This document shows positions 8,066-15,626 of a stretch of 38,029 nucleotides of DNA, piece after piece (position 1 is the first letter of the stretch; every line of letters begins with the position of its first letter). The stretch covers positions 1 to 38,029 of the forward strand of contig SUXH01000024.1 of assembly GCA_015061055.1 (NCBI GenBank), in the 5' to 3' direction. The notes below the pieces were generated by a model. The model was not told the DNA's origin. It saw only the letters and a program-made list of their open reading frames with translations, and ran no database searches. The position numbers and the translations under genes were made by a program. Source of the DNA: Bacteroidales bacterium (GTDB taxonomy: Bacteria; Bacteroidota; Bacteroidia; Bacteroidales; Muribaculaceae).

Positions 8066-10927
8066 ATGAGACTTATTACAAATTTATTATTATTTGTTAC
8101 TTTATTTACAGTAAAATCATACGCAGCCACCTTTGTGGGCGATCGTACTGATTTCCGGGATGAAACCATATATTTCGTGATGACAACTCGTTTCTACGAT
8201 GGTGATCCTTCCAATAATACTCAATGTTGGGATAATCAAGAACGGAACGAGGGTGACCCTGCTTGGCGAGGCGATTTCAAGGGACTTATCGAAAAACTCG
8301 ACTACATTAAAGCTCTTGGTTTTACTGCTGTGTGGATTACTCCGGTAGTGGAAAATGCTTCGGGCTACGATTATCATGGTTATCATGCATTCAATTTTTC
8401 TAAGGTAGATGCCCGTTACGAAAGTGAAGATGTGTCTTTCCAGTCGCTCATCGATGAAGCACATAGCAGAGGCATGAAAATAATACTTGATATAGTTCTC
8501 AATCACACTGGGAATTTCGGAGAAGAAAACCTTTGCAAACTATTTACACGTGATTGGAGTAAAAATCAAGCTACTATAGAAGATTGTATGATACCTTTTA
8601 CCATTAAAGACGGAGGTAAACTTCCCGATAATTATTCGGATCTTGTAGTAAGTGAACAATATGCCAAACGATTGGCTCAGATGAAAAACACCGATGGGCA
8701 AAACCACGATGTAAACAATTATTGGCATCACGTGGGCAATGAATGGAATTGGGATGATTATTCTCGTTGGTATGGTCAGATTGCCGGCGATTGTGTGGAT
8801 TTGAATACCGAAAATCCTTATGTGACAGACTATCTTGTGAATTGTTATGGCGAATTTATCAAGATGGGGGTTGACGGTTTCCGCATCGACACAAGTGGGC
8901 ATATATCACGTCTTACTTTCAATAAGGCATTCATTCCTCAATTTACAGATCTTGCCGAGCAATACAAACACAAACGTAACGGAGGTGATTTCTTTATGTT
9001 TGGAGAAGTGTGTGCAAGAGAACGAAATGTAACTTATCGAAATCACGAAAATTGTTCACCATATTTTTACACTTGGAAAGAATCTCAAAATTATGCTTGG
9101 GACACAAGCAAAACGTCGTGGAATGGAATTGTGGTTCCTGAAGGTTCAAAAGGTAACCACACAAACATAAATTCGGTTGATGCACAAGGTGTTGATTATC
9201 AAGACGATTATGGAATGCCTGAATCAAATAATGCTTTTCTTAATGGAAATAACTACCACACCCCCGATTACTCCCAATATTCAGGGATGAGTGTGATCGA
9301 TTTTCCTATGCATTGGAATTTTCGTACGGCAAATGAGGCTTTCAGTGTTAAATACGGTGATAAATATTACCACGATGCCACATATAATGTAGTGTATGTG
9401 GATTCACACGATTATGCACCCGACGGAGCTCCCGAAAGTACCCGATTCAATCAATCGCAAGACACTTGGGCCGAGAATCTTAGTTTGATGTTCACGTTTA
9501 GAGGTATTCCTTGCATTTATTATGGTTCTGAGATTGAATTCCGAAAAGGGAAAGTCATTGATAATGGTCCTAATATTGCTTTAAGAGAAACAGGTAGAGC
9601 TTATTTTGGAGGGTATATAAAAGGGGATGTAAGTGTTAGCGATTTTGCACAATATACAGCATCGGGTAATGTTGCTGCAACCCTATCTCATCCATTAGCA
9701 ATGCACATACAACGTCTTAATCTCATTCGTGCAGCTGTTCCGGCTTTGCGTAAAGGACAATACTCAACCGAAGGGTGTTCGGGAAACTTTGCTTTCAAAC
9801 GCAGATACACCGATAGCAACACTGATTCCTATGCTCTAATTACTATAAGTGGAAACGCAACTTTCACCGGAATCGAGAACGGTACTTATACCGAGGTTGT
9901 TACCGGCGACACAAAAGCTGTAACAAATGGAACTCTATCGGTGTCTTGTTCGGGTAAAGGAAATTTGAGAGTATATGTACTCAATACATCAAAAACCGAT
10001 GCTCCGGGCAAAGTGGGTGTGGATGGTAAATACATCTACTCTACCTCCTCAGTTATTGTTACGCAAGAAAACTATGATGGTACCGAAGAAGAAGATTCTT
10101 CTAACAACGGAGGAGGTATAAGCGGCGGAGGAGTAGAAGAACCCGAAACACCTATCACTCCTTCTATGAACGAAGGAGAGCAAGCTGCATTCTTTGAAAA
10201 TAATGCAAATTGGAGTGGAACCATTCGTGCTTGGGTGTGGAGTAGTTCGGCAAACTACACAGGAGGATCTTGGCCAGGACAATCTTGTGTATATCTAGGT
10301 AATAACATTTGGAAGTGGACGTTTAATGGAACTGTTAAAATTCCCGATGGTTCAGGTATAATCTTCAATAACGGAACAAGTCAAACAGGTGATTTTACGT
10401 GGAAGAACGGAGGTTATTACAATTCCAATGGATATGTGAAAACGATCGAAGGAGCCGGAGATATTCCTGATACACCCGTAAATCCTGGCGAAACAACAAC
10501 TTGGAAATACTATTATAACGATACAAATTGGGGTACTTCAACTGTATATGCCTATGTGTGGGATGGCGGAAATGATAATCTCCAATATGTAGGGAGTTGG
10601 CCGGGCTCAACAATGACTTTCAATAACGAGATAGGAATGTGGGAAGCCGGATTTTCAACAACCGACAATCTTGTGTCTCCAATGATAATATTTAATAATG
10701 GGAACGGTGGAAATGGTAATCAGACTGCCGACTTTGTTCTTAAAAATAATGGAGTATACAATTACAATGGATACATAGGGGAAAGTTCTGAAATAAACGA
10801 TATAACATATTTTGAAAATACTCCAATTCAATATTACAATCTGCAAGGTATTAGAGTCAACGATCCTCAAAAGGGGATATATATTAAGCGACAAGGCAAT
10901 AAAACCTCAAAAGTGATTCTATATTAG
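8066..10927 (+). CDS. Secreted GH13 alpha-amylase-family enzyme with two starch-binding-like modules
   Basis: Predicted to hydrolyse alpha-1,4 glucans such as starch outside the cytoplasm. The signal peptide is residues 1-20. GH13 regions are clear: DIVLNH (142-147), GVDGFRID with nucleophile D275, FGEV with acid/base E314, and VDSHD with D449. After the barrel and its beta domain come two repeats, about residues 705-795 and 815-900 (AWVWSS...GGSWPGQ; AYVWDG...GSWPGST), which resemble CBM26-type starch-binding modules. The C-terminus (QYYNLQGIRVNDPQKGIYIK...) is the same kind of tail as in the amidase. It sits between comM and a proB 3' fragment, a position where the second copy of this junction has no gene at all. 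Exact product specificity cannot be read from the sequence. Confidence 0.9.
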   Translation: MRLITNLLLFVTLFTVKSYAATFVGDRTDFRDETIYFVMTTRFYDGDPSNNTQCWDNQERNEGDPAWRGDFKGLIEKLDYIKALGFTAVWITPVVENASGYDYHGYHAFNFSKVDARYESEDVSFQSLIDEAHSRGMKIILDIVLNHTGNFGEENLCKLFTRDWSKNQATIEDCMIPFTIKDGGKLPDNYSDLVVSEQYAKRLAQMKNTDGQNHDVNNYWHHVGNEWNWDDYSRWYGQIAGDCVDLNTENPYVTDYLVNCYGEFIKMGVDGFRIDTSGHISRLTFNKAFIPQFTDLAEQYKHKRNGGDFFMFGEVCARERNVTYRNHENCSPYFYTWKESQNYAWDTSKTSWNGIVVPEGSKGNHTNINSVDAQGVDYQDDYGMPESNNAFLNGNNYHTPDYSQYSGMSVIDFPMHWNFRTANEAFSVKYGDKYYHDATYNVVYVDSHDYAPDGAPESTRFNQSQDTWAENLSLMFTFRGIPCIYYGSEIEFRKGKVIDNGPNIALRETGRAYFGGYIKGDVSVSDFAQYTASGNVAATLSHPLAMHIQRLNLIRAAVPALRKGQYSTEGCSGNFAFKRRYTDSNTDSYALITISGNATFTGIENGTYTEVVTGDTKAVTNGTLSVSCSGKGNLRVYVLNTSKTDAPGKVGVDGKYIYSTSSVIVTQENYDGTEEEDSSNNGGGISGGGVEEPETPITPSMNEGEQAAFFENNANWSGTIRAWVWSSSANYTGGSWPGQSCVYLGNNIWKWTFNGTVKIPDGSGIIFNNGTSQTGDFTWKNGGYYNSNGYVKTIEGAGDIPDTPVNPGETTTWKYYYNDTNWGTSTVYAYVWDGGNDNLQYVGSWPGSTMTFNNEIGMWEAGFSTTDNLVSPMIIFNNGNGGNGNQTADFVLKNNGVYNYNGYIGESSEINDITYFENTPIQYYNLQGIRVNDPQKGIYIKRQGNKTSKVILY

Positions 10928-10944
10928 CAGAATACGTTAAAACA

Positions 10945-10982
10945 CTAAGGAGATGAACTACAATGAGGGTTCATCTCCTTAG
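10945..10982 (+). terminator. Intrinsic terminator after the amylase
   Basis: A 14-bp perfect stem, CTAAGGAGATGAAC / GTTCATCTCCTTAG, with a 10-base loop is followed by GCTTTTG. It starts 18 bases after the amylase stop and also faces the proB fragment on the other strand. Confidence 0.8.
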
Positions 10983-11011
10983 GCTTTTGTTGAATAAGTT
11001 ATTGAGATATA

Positions 11012-11150
11012 TCAGAGGATATACAGATAATCATAATGGATAAGAGGGCGCTCGCCTTTCTTGCCTATCATCGAGCGAGCCTTGTCGCTATCAACTCCTA
11101 CACGCCCCACTGCAAATTCCTCACCCCCTGGCGAAATAACTTGGGCAATG
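11012..11150 (-). pseudogene. proB: proB 3' fragment (about the last 44 codons)
   Basis: Read on the minus strand this gives QVISPGGEEFAVGRV, GVDSDKARSMIGKKGERPL and IHYDYLYIL, then TGA at 11012-11014. It matches the C-terminus of the intact ProB encoded at 13719-14813 apart from the last residue (F there) and the junction residues. Nucleotide identity over about 135 bases is high, with only a handful of differences by eye (for example ATCGAGCG against ATCGAACG). Homology stops abruptly near 11148-11153, where the truncated recombinase begins on the other strand. It encodes only part of the PUA domain and cannot make a kinase. Confidence 0.85.
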
Positions 11151-11570
11151 TTATTAGATGATGATAGATTTGAACTGATTGAGAAGAAAACCAAGAAAAG
11201 AAGAGAAATCAAAATCAACAATGGTTTCCAAAAGCACATCAAAGATTGCTTCAAGGCTCTTGCTGTTACCGACAAGTCGGAACATTGTTTCATTAGTCGG
11301 AAGAAAAGAGTTTTCAGCACTCAAAGAATCAATGTTCTATTAAAAGAAATGAAAAAGAAGTATGGATTAAAATCAGTCAAGAATTTAAGTACTCATAGCC
11401 TTAGAAAAACATTCGGCAGACACATCTACGAATGTGCAAATGAAAATGGTGAAATGGCATTGATTATGTTATCAGAATTATTCAATCATTCCAATATCAG
11501 TATAACAAAGAGATCTTTAGGGCTAAGAAGAGAAGAATTATTGCGGTGTTATGATTTGTTGGAATTCTAA
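11148..11570 (+). pseudogene. 5'-truncated tyrosine recombinase (integrase) remnant
   Basis: The catalytic half of a phage-integrase-family protein is readable: STHSLRKTFGRH carries the HxLR box, and ELFNHSNISITKRSLG corresponds to the usual (G/N)HSxxxxTxxYLG box. The first catalytic Arg and all upstream domains are absent because the frame abuts the proB fragment. At the nucleophile position the codon is TCT (Ser) instead of a Tyr codon. Both defects point to a dead gene. An ATG at 11148 could start a 140-residue product, and the open frame continues upstream to 11061 through antisense proB sequence, which is chance. It is the only recognisable mobility gene near the comM/proB duplication. 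Confidence 0.8.
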
Positions 11571-11602
11571 AAATATGGCGGATATATAAATCCGCCACTG
11601 TA

Positions 11603-11812
11603 TTATTGTTCCCAATCACTTTCTTCTAATTGGAATATATCATCTAATCTTTTCTCAAACACACTCGCAATTTTTAGAGCAAGTACAGTCGAAGGTACAT
11701 ATTTTCCTTGTTCTATCGCATTTATTGTTTGACGACTAACTTGTACCAACTCGGCTAATTGTTGTTGAGTTATGCGTTTAATGGCTCTTTCAACACGGAT
11801 ATTGTTTGTCAT
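11603..11812 (-). CDS. Small XRE-family HTH regulator
   Basis: A 69-residue protein made almost entirely of a Cro/CI-type helix-turn-helix: ITQQQLAELVQVSRQTINAI followed by EQGKYVPSTVLALKIASVF, then an acidic tail. This size class often accompanies small membrane proteins, as here. Its ATG lies inside the 3' end of the preceding membrane-protein gene (overlap 23 bases), so the two are translationally linked. It probably binds the cassette's own promoter region; that is inference. Confidence 0.85.
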   Translation of the reverse strand: MTNNIRVERAIKRITQQQLAELVQVSRQTINAIEQGKYVPSTVLALKIASVFEKRLDDIFQLEESDWEQ

Positions 11813-12212
11813 AACTAAGTTGTTTATTTTGAAAATATAAAGTACCCTTAAATATCACTACATACAAAGGAATCATATTGAATAATACTATTATATTAAG
11901 AATGATTGTACCTATCTCAAATGGAATGAAACGCACTATAATTGTCTGAAGAACTGGCTTCAAAAGATATAGGGCAATGTATAAAATGGCAGTTGTAACC
12001 AAACTTTTAAATCGTATGGATTGTACACGTTCATCTTCATCTTTCTCTCTCGTAAAAGCAATAAGCAAAAAACCTACTTCAAAGAGGAAATATCCCATCT
12101 GATACAAATTGTATTCTTGTAACAGAGTGAATAATATAACTATAAAGCCAATGAATGAAAATGACCATCCCCAATATTGCCATTTGTACGGCAGTAATTT
12201 ATAAGTTCTCAT
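11790..12212 (-). CDS. Small four-TM membrane protein of the HTH cassette
   Basis: A 140-residue protein with about four hydrophobic helices (roughly 14-34, 36-53, 70-88 and 96-118). After TM2 it has the charged motif FTREKDEDERVQSIRFKSLV. The neighbouring protein encoded at 12224-12685 has the closely similar FSKEQDEDECIASIRMNALI at the same place, so the two are paralogous halves of one cassette. The general look is that of DUF2178-like proteins co-encoded with XRE regulators, but I cannot assign a family with certainty. No enzyme motif is visible. Confidence 0.75.
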   Translation of the reverse strand: MRTYKLLPYKWQYWGWSFSFIGFIVILFTLLQEYNLYQMGYFLFEVGFLLIAFTREKDEDERVQSIRFKSLVTTAILYIALYLLKPVLQTIIVRFIPFEIGTIILNIIVLFNMIPLYVVIFKGTLYFQNKQLSYDKQYPC

Positions 12213-12223
12213 AATGATGTAAT

Positions 12224-12685
12224 TTAATTTTTTCTAAACATGTAAATATCCCAAGCGTATTTAATAATAAAAAGTAAAAGAAGACTGAACATATAGATAG
12301 TCATAAAATTCAGATATGGTAAACCAAATATAAGCATTGTACCTATTATCAATAATATGCAGTTTACCATTATTGCCCATATTAAAGCATTCATTCTAAT
12401 ACTTGCAATGCATTCGTCTTCATCTTGTTCTTTAGAAAAACCAATGAACAGCATAGAAATTGTTAAGAAAATAATAATGAGTTCATCTGTCCATGAATCA
12501 TTGTTTGTATAATATAGGAACTTTGTATCAGAGAAGCCATCAAATAAGGCTATTGTATTAGAACCATCAATTTCGATGAATGTTCCACCACTAAACATAT
12601 AACCTATTCCCCATAAGAGGAACGGAATAAACAAACTCCAACCAATCTTTCTAAAGACAATTGGAAACAAATACTTTGATTTCAT
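12224..12685 (-). CDS. Small four-TM membrane protein, first gene of the HTH cassette
   Basis: A 153-residue protein with four predicted helices: IGWSLFIPFLLWGIGYMF, ELIIIFLTISMLFIGF, ALIWAIMVNCILLIIGTML and IYMFSLLLLFIIKYAW. The acidic DEDE...SIR motif follows TM2. It lies 11 bases upstream of its paralogue. A good promoter sits just ahead (12712-12743), making this the first gene of a three-gene operon. Function unknown. Confidence 0.75.
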   Translation of the reverse strand: MKSKYLFPIVFRKIGWSLFIPFLLWGIGYMFSGGTFIEIDGSNTIALFDGFSDTKFLYYTNNDSWTDELIIIFLTISMLFIGFSKEQDEDECIASIRMNALIWAIMVNCILLIIGTMLIFGLPYLNFMTIYMFSLLLLFIIKYAWDIYMFRKN

Positions 12686-12711
12686 GCTATTTTAATTTAT
12701 AATGTTTGCAG

Positions 12712-12743
12712 CAAATATAATGCATACTTTACATATAGACAAA
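12712..12743 (-). promoter_or_regulatory. Bacteroidota promoter of the membrane-protein/HTH cassette
   Basis: On the minus strand TTTG (12740-12743) is followed by 20 bases and then TATATTTG (12712-12719), an essentially perfect match to TTTG-N19-21-TAnnTTTG. The first gene starts at 12685. Confidence 0.75.
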
Positions 12744-12809
12744 TAAAGAAGACAGAAAGTTAATTATTTAAGACTTTTTAATAGTGTAATATTGCATTTT
12801 AGATTTCTC

Positions 12810-12837
12810 ATATTCACTAATGTTCAGTAGTGAATAT
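12810..12837. repeat. Perfect palindrome with ATATTCACT half-sites
   Basis: ATATTCACTA / TAGTGAATAT, 10-bp arms and an 8-base spacer. The 9-mer ATATTCACT appears a third time at 12906-12914. No T-run follows, so an operator is more likely than a terminator. Confidence 0.6.
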
Positions 12838-12894
12838 TAGGAAAATACATAAACTGCTGATTTTCAATTATTTGATTGTTTCTCCACTATAATG

Positions 12895-12930
12895 GCACAA
12901 AATGGATATTCACTTATATCTATTTTGTGC
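12895..12930. repeat. Inverted repeat, 15-bp arms
   Basis: GCACAAAATGGATAT / ATATCTATTTTGTGC with a 6-base loop (TCACTT) and one G-T position. It is followed by TATTTTTG. It could be a terminator reading rightward, a regulator site, or an element end; the sequence does not decide. Confidence 0.6.
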
Positions 12931-13003
12931 TATTTTTGAATATAAGCATTGATATTTTCTTGCTATATTTGTAAGACAATTAATCTTAAAATCATACTTG
13001 AAT

Positions 13004-13120
13004 ATGAAGGAAATTGATAACATCAAAAAGATGATTGAAGAACTTTCAATAAGCCAAATTGAACTATCAGCAAAACCTGTAGTAGCACGTTTATGTTCCT
13101 TTTTGAGTTTAATAAAGTAA
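13004..13120 (+). CDS. Possible 38-residue peptide, or N-terminal remnant of a regulator
   Basis: ATG at 13004 opens a short frame: MKEIDNIKKMIEELSISQIE, then LSAKPVVARLCSFLSLIK. The octamer TATATTTG lies 33 bases upstream. The first half has the rhythm of an XRE helix-turn-helix start (IEELSISQIELS), after which the sequence stops looking like one, so it may be a broken gene. No homologue is recognised. Confidence 0.25.
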   Translation: MKEIDNIKKMIEELSISQIELSAKPVVARLCSFLSLIK

Positions 13121-13283
13121 GAAGGAAAATTATATGTAATAGGTATTATGATTTTACACCCCATAGAACTGAAAAAAATGACTAACTTTGCACTTGAATT
13201 TGTATAAGATATAAATTAGAGTAATTTGACAGAGTTAATGTTTGTGTTTTTATAGAAAATGGGTGCATAAAATACATCATTGT

Positions 13284-13664
13284 ATAGACATTCAAATCGA
13301 GGTGTCGCCTGTAGAATTTGACGATATTTCTTCTACTACTCCAAGCGAAAGCAGTGCTGCGATAAGAGAACGCGTGGTAAAAGCACGCGAAATCCAAACC
13401 GAACGATTCCGCAATGTCAAAGGAGTGCATTGTAATGCGCAAATGACTTCGGCTCTATTGCGACAATATGCTCAACCCGACGAAAAGGGACTTGCACGCT
13501 TGCGCGATGCTATGGAACGACTCAACATGAGCGCGCGCGCCTACGACCGCATCTTGAAAGTGGCTCGCACCATTGCCGACTTGGAAGGCTCTGCCGATGT
13601 GAAGCAACACCACATCGCCGAAGCTATCAACTATCGCAATCTCGACCGCGAAGACCGACTATAA
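13284..13664 (+). pseudogene. comM: comM 3' fragment (second, diverged copy)
   Basis: Encodes the equivalent of residues 386-511 of the intact ComM at 6515-8050, starting abruptly at IDIQIEVSPVEF and ending NYRNLDREDRL. Protein identity is about 93% (nine differences in roughly 125 residues), but nucleotide identity is only about 80% by eye, with changes mostly at third positions. That is too much for a recent duplication within one genome and fits an orthologue from a related lineage. It lacks the whole ATPase core. Upstream codons back to an ATG at 13242 are unrelated. Confidence 0.88.
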
Positions 13665-13669
13665 TACAA

Positions 13670-13701
13670 CAAGCGGGGACACAATAAAGTATCCCCACTT
13701 G
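13670..13701. terminator. Bidirectional terminator between comM fragment and proB
   Basis: CAAG-C-GGGGA pairs with TCCCC-A-CTTG (one mismatch) around a loop of about 12 bases. It lies between the two convergent stops at 13664 and 13719 and is flanked by CTTTATTT on the right. Confidence 0.65.
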
Positions 13702-13718
13702 CTTTATTTACTTAATAG

Positions 13719-14813
13719 TTAGAATATATACAGATAATCATAGTGAATAAGAGGGCGCTCGCCTTTCTTGCCTATCATCGAACGAGCCTTGTCGCTATCA
13801 ACTCCTACACGCCCCACTGCAAATTCCTCTCCCCCTGGCGAAATAACTTGCACAATGTCGTCCTTGTCAAATTCACCCATCACTTCGGTTACTCCCACTG
13901 CAAGTAGGCTTGTAGCGCCTGCCAATAGTGCGTCGTAAGCTCCTTGATTCACCTTAAGTTGACCTTTTGCAAATCCATCACTATGAGCAATCCACTTTTT
14001 TACGCTCGACACCTTTTCAGCATTAGCGTGAAACATGGTGTAAGGTACTGCGCGCTTTCCCGAAGTTATTTCAAGCAGAATATTACTTCGGCTACCATTG
14101 GCAATAATAACATCAATACCTTCCTCGGCTACTTTATGTGAAATTCGATATTTTGACCCCATTCCGCCTCGTCCGAATGATGATTTCTTGGATTGTATAA
14201 AAGAGTCTGTGTCGAGCGAAGCATCGTGATAAATATCCAAAATTACTTTCGATTCAGGCAACGAAGGATCGCCATCGTACACACCATCAATATTGCTCAA
14301 TATAATCAAAGCCTGCGCACCCATCATCGATGCAATAAGTCCCGAGAGTTCATCATTATCGGTAAACATAAGCTCGGTAATCGATATAGTATCATTTTCA
14401 TTCACAATAGGAATCACACCGTTCTCCAACATCACTTCAGTGCAATGTTTTTGATTGAGATAGTGTTGGCGTGTAGCAAAATTCTCTTTTGTGGTGAGAA
14501 TCTGTCCGCACACTATATCGTGATCTCGGAATAGTTCGTAATATCGGTTGATGAGTTTCGCTTGCCCAACAGCCGAGAATAATTGTCGTGCCGACACTTC
14601 GTCCATCTTCTTTCCGGCAAGATGTTTCAATTCACTACGTCCCGAAGCCACCGCCCCCGACGTAACCATTATCACCTCGATACCATTACGATGCAGTTCG
14701 GCAATCTGATCCACGAGAGCCGACATTCGAGTAATGTCGAGTGTGCCATCTTTTCTTGTCAGCACATTACTTCCTATTTTCACCGCAATACGGCTATAAA
14801 TTTTATTCTTCAT
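13719..14813 (-). CDS. proB: Glutamate 5-kinase
   Basis: Catalyses ATP-dependent phosphorylation of L-glutamate, the first step of proline synthesis in the cytoplasm. The amino-acid-kinase fold is evident: AVKIGSNVLTRKDG at the start, VTSGAVASGRSEL, PIVNENDTIS, LSNIDGVYDGDP and GRGGMGSKYRISHKVAEEGID. A C-terminal PUA domain covers about residues 270-360 (GQLKVNQGAYDAL...VGRVGVDSDKARSMIGKKGE). Length 364 is normal for the two-domain form. It is convergent with the comM fragment, and its last 44 codons are duplicated at 11012-11150. No proA lies next to it in this window. Confidence 0.95.
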   Translation of the reverse strand: MKNKIYSRIAVKIGSNVLTRKDGTLDITRMSALVDQIAELHRNGIEVIMVTSGAVASGRSELKHLAGKKMDEVSARQLFSAVGQAKLINRYYELFRDHDIVCGQILTTKENFATRQHYLNQKHCTEVMLENGVIPIVNENDTISITELMFTDNDELSGLIASMMGAQALIILSNIDGVYDGDPSLPESKVILDIYHDASLDTDSFIQSKKSSFGRGGMGSKYRISHKVAEEGIDVIIANGSRSNILLEITSGKRAVPYTMFHANAEKVSSVKKWIAHSDGFAKGQLKVNQGAYDALLAGATSLLAVGVTEVMGEFDKDDIVQVISPGGEEFAVGRVGVDSDKARSMIGKKGERPLIHYDYLYIF

Positions 14814-14954
14814 TCTTTTGAGAAAATTTATCTTTCGGATTGCAAAGGTAATGCATTTCTATGGAAAATTGCTACACAAATAATGGTTTTGTGTGCAAAT
14901 TATTGCACATTAGTGAGTTAAATGTGTTCAAAGTGATTTTTTTCTTGGGAAAAA

Positions 14955-14986
14955 TTGTCTTTTTGACATTGTTTTCTATATCTTTG
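14955..14986 (+). promoter_or_regulatory. Promoter of the regulator/ligase operon
   Basis: TTG at 14955-14957, a 21-base spacer, then TATCTTTG at 14979-14986 matching TAnnTTTG. The ATG at 15039 is 52 bases downstream. The rest of the 14814-15038 gap is AT-rich and separates divergent genes. Confidence 0.7.
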
Positions 14987-15038
14987 CAATAAGGTTGATA
15001 TAATATCAGCATAATTGTAACAATAAAGGGAATTGACT

Positions 15039-15593
15039 ATGACAAGAATTGAACAAATGGAACAGGTGGCAACACGTTTGAAAGGTTTGCGCGATGCTCT
15101 TTCACTTACCACTGCGCAGATTGCGTCCTTTTTGAATATAGATGAACAAACGTATATCTCTTATGAAGAAGGACTTTGTGATATTCCATTAGGTTTTCTG
15201 CAACATGTGGCAAATTTGTTCGATGTTGAGCTTAATGTCCTTCTTTTTGGAGAGGAACCTAAAATGAATAGCTATTATGTAACACGTGCAGGAAAAGGTA
15301 CTCGCGTAGAACGTACGAAAGCATATAGCTATCAGTCGCTTGCTGCCGGGTTCAAAAATCGCAATTTTGACCCACTCTTTGTTACTGTAGAACCTAACGA
15401 CAATCCCATCACACTCAATTCTCACGAAGGACAGGAATGGAATTGTGTGGTTGAGGGTCGAATGGAATTGCATATAGGAGATAAAATCATCGTTTTGGAA
15501 ACAGGCGATAGTATAATGTATGATTCATCACGTCCTCATGGTATGAAAGCTCTTGATGGCAAAATGATGAAATTCATAACAATAATATCATAA
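15039..15593 (+). CDS. XRE-family regulator with C-terminal cupin domain
   Basis: Residues about 10-65 form an XRE helix-turn-helix (LKGLRDALSLTTAQIASFLN ... YEEGLCDIPLGFL). Residues about 110-184 form a cupin barrel (HEGQEWNCVVEGRMELHIGD ... GDSIMYDSSRPHGM), likely binding a small ligand. I place the start at ATG 15039: AAAGGG at 15025-15030 is 8 bases upstream, while an in-frame TTG at 15033 would be only 2 bases from it. The acyl-CoA ligase follows after 33 bases, so the regulator probably responds to that enzyme's substrate or product. The ligand is unknown. Confidence 0.85.
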   Translation: MTRIEQMEQVATRLKGLRDALSLTTAQIASFLNIDEQTYISYEEGLCDIPLGFLQHVANLFDVELNVLLFGEEPKMNSYYVTRAGKGTRVERTKAYSYQSLAAGFKNRNFDPLFVTVEPNDNPITLNSHEGQEWNCVVEGRMELHIGDKIIVLETGDSIMYDSSRPHGMKALDGKMMKFITIIS

Positions 15594-15626
15594 TATACAA
15601 TCTATAAAAACATATTTTATACTACA

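Larger units (their letters stand above)
12744..13283. other. Accessory region with no recognisable full gene
   Basis: About 540 AT-rich bases between the HTH cassette and the comM fragment. It holds two palindromes (12810-12837 and 12895-12930), a possible 38-codon frame (13004-13120) and two isolated -7-like octamers, TATATTTG at 12964-12971 and TAACTTTG at 13183-13190. The second octamer is followed by leader-like sequence but no start of a long frame. It may be the promoter of a gene lost at the comM junction near 13283. Confidence 0.6.

Noticed and set aside
11061-11147. Upstream extension of the integrase frame as real coding sequence
   Set aside because: This stretch is exactly antisense to the proB C-terminus; the open frame is a by-product of that sequence.
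11012-11320. A 102-residue minus-strand protein
   Set aside because: It is a chimera of the proB end and antisense integrase sequence, with no start signal.
12910-13164. An 84-residue minus-strand frame
   Set aside because: Low-complexity, no ribosome site and no family resemblance, and it overlaps a palindrome; likely chance in AT-rich DNA.
13242-13664. comM fragment as an expressed 140-residue protein
   Set aside because: The first 14 residues are unrelated junction sequence and the ATPase core is missing.
15033-15038. TTG at 15033 as the start of the cupin-XRE regulator
   Set aside because: It is only 2 bases from the AAAGGG site, while ATG 15039 has normal spacing.
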